Source: Xestospongia bergquistia (lineage: Eukaryota; Porifera; Demospongiae; Haplosclerida; Petrosiidae). Taken from it: DNA of 64,000 bases. The stretch lies in NCBI GenBank assembly GCA_963965975.1, contig OZ014411.1, positions 15,458,446-15,522,445 on the forward strand, read 5' to 3'. Positions 61,241 to 64,000 of this stretch are shown piece by piece. A program made the translations under genes and the position numbers. Position 1 is the first letter of the stretch; every line of letters begins with the position of its first letter. The notes below the pieces were generated by a model. That model saw only the letters and a list, made by a program, of their open reading frames with translations. It searched no databases and was not told the DNA's origin.

Positions 61241-62859
61241 ACTCTTGAGGGTCTTTGTTCTTCTGTCCAGATTGATCATTGTTATGTGAATACTTACCAC
61301 AACCAAACAGAATGACAATAGATATAAAGGTTTCTCAGATTGCCAACTTGCTACACTGAAAGAACTCATCTCAACTGCTGTAAAGGAACAATAACAACAC
61401 AACAACAGTCATCCAGTGGCAAGTTATGCAGTAGGTTTTTTCTGTAAGATTTAAGTGCCCAGACAGCACCCAGTGCTCATACAAGGTAAAACAGTAATGT
61501 TCCCAGAGCATTCAAATCTGTTGATGGATCCTAAGAGATTAGTGGCATATAGTGGAATTCTGTAATAGCTCCTGTTGTATTCACTCTTTGTGGTCATTTG
61601 GAGAGGTTAACTCACAGTGATATTCACAAAGTGTTTTTCATTGCTATGTTGGTCTGAATCTTTTACTCATTGGGGATGAAACTCAAACTAATGACCAGCA
61701 GGACCTTTTGAAAGACACTCAGATCACACCACCAATATCTGCCACTGGCCTATCCAGCAATAAGTACCCTGGTACATCTAAGCCCTATGTCTAATACACC
61801 CATACCAAACAGTGCAGTTAAACGTTCTACAGTCTGAACTATGTTGACTTTCAGAATTGATTCCCAAAAATGTGGAGCTACTTCAGAGGATGGAAGCTAT
61901 AGATTGGATTTTACACGAATCAAGAAACTATGTTAAGTATAGTCATTGGAAATGTTGGTGCAATGTTTTTAGTGACTATATTACTCCAGAAACATAATTA
62001 CCTAATGCTTAATCTCACTTTGCACAGAAGTTGATTTTGCGGAAAGTTGCCTGACACAGTTGAAAGTGTATAATTATACTTTCCTGCATTAAGCAGCATT
62101 AACCATTACTTGCAGTGGTCCAATATTAACACTATCCTATATTCAAAGGACTTCAGTCTAAACATTGTCTTGAGTGTGCTTATGGAGACACAGAATGCAC
62201 AGTTGTCTCCAGGGGACCATGCAGATCTGACCAGCAGGAAATTTATCGAACAGTCCATTTCTAAGCTGGTGGACAGTAATAAAGGCAAGCTATTCAAAAG
62301 AGTTATTTCATTTTGGTTTCTGTCCTGGATCACCAGAATACAGGTACCTATACACATGCTTAAGGTCCCATAAAGTGTCTCAAAAGATAAATGAATGAGT
62401 CCCCACAAGAAGATTTGGAGAGCATAAAATTGCTGAAGACTAAGTGAACTACTTCACCTAATGTGGTGTAGTGATTTGTGGGTACAAATTGAACTCACTA
62501 TCTCACTTGTTTTTTTCACTTTATGACTATTGTTATTTGTTGCAATTTCTTTCATAAACAAAACTAGAATGACAAAAATCTCATAGGCCAATTAACAAGT
62601 AGGCTGTGGCCAATTAGCATAATATTAATGGCATGTAGTGTAGGGCACTGCCATCACTTCCAGCTGGTAATTGAATAGACAGAAAGGATGCACATACTGA
62701 AGACCTCACACAGCTTCCTGCCCCTATTGATTAATGCAGAAGGCAACAAAATTCAATACCTCAGTGACATCACTAAACTTTGAAGGATAGTAGCAGGAAA
62801 TATTGGTTTCCTATCCAGACCAAACCATGGCCCTGTACATCCTGTAAGGTATAAGATCA
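61241..62859. other. Degenerate sequence, perhaps 5' part of the DIRS-like element
   Basis: Less AT-rich, with short overlapping open frames (62106-62408) that match no family I recognise. Its position before the reverse transcriptase remnant suggests gag-side or leader sequence of that element, which is inference only. Confidence 0.3.
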
Positions 62860-64000
62860 AGCTTCCACATTGGTCTGGACCTTAAACTACAACCCTTATT
62901 CCCTAGCCATCTCAGCAGGGACAATCCTCAGCAAGTCAGTGAGTTTATCTAGAATGAATTGAATGAGGGCTGTATGGTAAACCACTTACAATGAGCAACA
63001 AGCACAAGTTCCTACTTGGCATTACCCATAAAATCATGCAATACGCATCAGCCTGAGAAATACAATATTACCACAGATTTGTTGTCTCCTAGGGTCATAG
63101 TATAAATAATACTATGTATCCAAACCTCTACAGTTTAAGTTACATAAGGGTTGATAGGCACCTGAATTGGTGGTGCAGATGGGTAGATGATCCCAACTGA
63201 TAAGTTGTATAGATTAACGTCAATGCTAGTGTAATGGTCTACCCTAAAGGCACCTTATCAAAAACAGTTGCCATCCTTGCTTGAGCAACTATAGCATGCA
63301 TACATGGTCATTTCTTAGATGCACGATTGACTTCTCAAAAGTTGTTCATGAGCTGCTCTACAAGATGAGACTCAACATTTACTTCAGGGCTGACTTAGTA
63401 TGGTGGACTCTGTTCATAGAAAGATGGATAATAAAAGTAATGGAATAAGCCTTATATCTTGTTTAGGTACATCAAGCCCTTAGTTGACTGTGCAGTCAGA
63501 TGTATCAGACAACAGGGAGTGTAATACAGTGTGATACCATAATGGTATGAGGTACAGTGGGATGAAAAGTGGCTTTCAGCTATAACATCTTTAAAGGAGG
63601 TCATCAGAGTCATATTATCAGCTTAGTATGTGGCACATACTGTTACTGAAAAATTGTGTTGTTCAAAAGTCACAATTAAAAAGCTATTTCTGTTACTACC
63701 AGGGAGCAGTTAACATGACCACTATTGTTGACTCCATGTCTTCAAGTAAAGCTTCACCTGGTTCTTATTGATGCAATATCTTCCCATATAAGCATAGAAC
63801 TGCTCCATCTACTGTCAGACACTCAAGTCTAATGGCTCAGTCAGGACTGGAGGCATTTGTTCACCACTTTTACACCAAAATTGTTTAGAAGACTGAACAG
63901 TTGTATTGTTCAGGATAAGAATACAGTACTACAGAATGTTCTGTCACATCCACCATTTCAATGTATTACCATTGAGCTCAGTTGTATTATGCATGCATGC
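62860..64000 (+). mobile_element. Decayed DIRS-like (tyrosine-recombinase) retrotransposon, cut by window edge
   Basis: Plus strand, many stops. In order: SHLSRDNPQQVSEFI, then a SINNTMYPNLYSLSYIRVD-like stretch near 63090-63160 (cf. the SVNDGI...LCSLSYV motif of DIRS/Ngaro RTs), KMRLNIYFRADLVWWTLF near 63370 (RNase H side), and SGLEAFVHHFYTKIV near 63850 (start of the tyrosine recombinase). The YxDD core of RT was not found; the distance is too short for it, so it is internally deleted. Confidence 0.6.

Overview
The window looks like nuclear DNA from an early-branching marine animal, most probably a demosponge. This is inference from AT-rich sequence, short introns (94 nt in one gene), animal-only domain combinations (ankyrin-ZU5-UPA-Death, EGF-like) and marine-invertebrate transposons (Ty3/gypsy, MULE-type, DIRS-like, hAT MITEs). 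No rRNA, tRNA or bacterial operon structure was seen.

Left part (1-21.6 kb). After two partial gene ends (an EGF-like tail at 1544-2123 and a possible receptor tail at 3121-3362) lies a secreted-lipase locus that has been duplicated repeatedly. The full architecture is signal peptide, SKICH-like domain, linker, second SKICH-like domain, class-3 lipase. Copy A is at 3603-5727 and copy B at 18372-20498. Both carry the same in-frame TAA inside the second SKICH-like domain, and copy B also has two frameshifts near its start. A third, 5'-truncated and broken lipase lies at 12166-12855, and a bare 3' fragment at 6817-6919. A separate 3.7 kb duplication (6817-10547 and 12748-16479) carries the lipase tail plus non-coding DNA. 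Its left edge cuts cleanly against the copy A block at 6816/6817.

Centre and right (22.3-59.6 kb). One minus-strand gene spans about 37 kb. I could follow 22 exons: ankyrin repeats encoded almost one per exon (99 bp, phase 0 at both ends), then a ZU5-like domain, a UPA-like region, a Death domain and a short spliced C-terminal tail, about 920 residues in all. The first coding exon was not found. The ankyrin exons are two alternating types, here called A (WTALHYAS...) and B (STPVLLAA...), so the gene probably grew by duplicating A+B pairs. A 144-bp satellite sits only in introns that follow an A exon: one diverged monomer at 36.5 kb, three at 58.4-58.8 kb, about 20 at 32.3-35.2 kb and about 85 at 43.7-56.3 kb. 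On the gene's sense strand most monomers contain an acceptor-like TAG, three bases and a donor-like GTAAG or GTAGG, i.e. a potential 3-nt microexon or recursive splice site. This is the most unusual signal in the window.

Other introns hold nested transposons. At 37.0-42.7 kb an antisense gypsy remnant is split by a MULE-type element and a sense Ty3/gypsy element. Two hAT-like non-autonomous elements (26176-26887 and 29563-30015) lie in duplicated intron segments that also show the empty sites. The right end (about 62.86-64 kb) is a decayed DIRS-like retrotransposon cut by the window edge.
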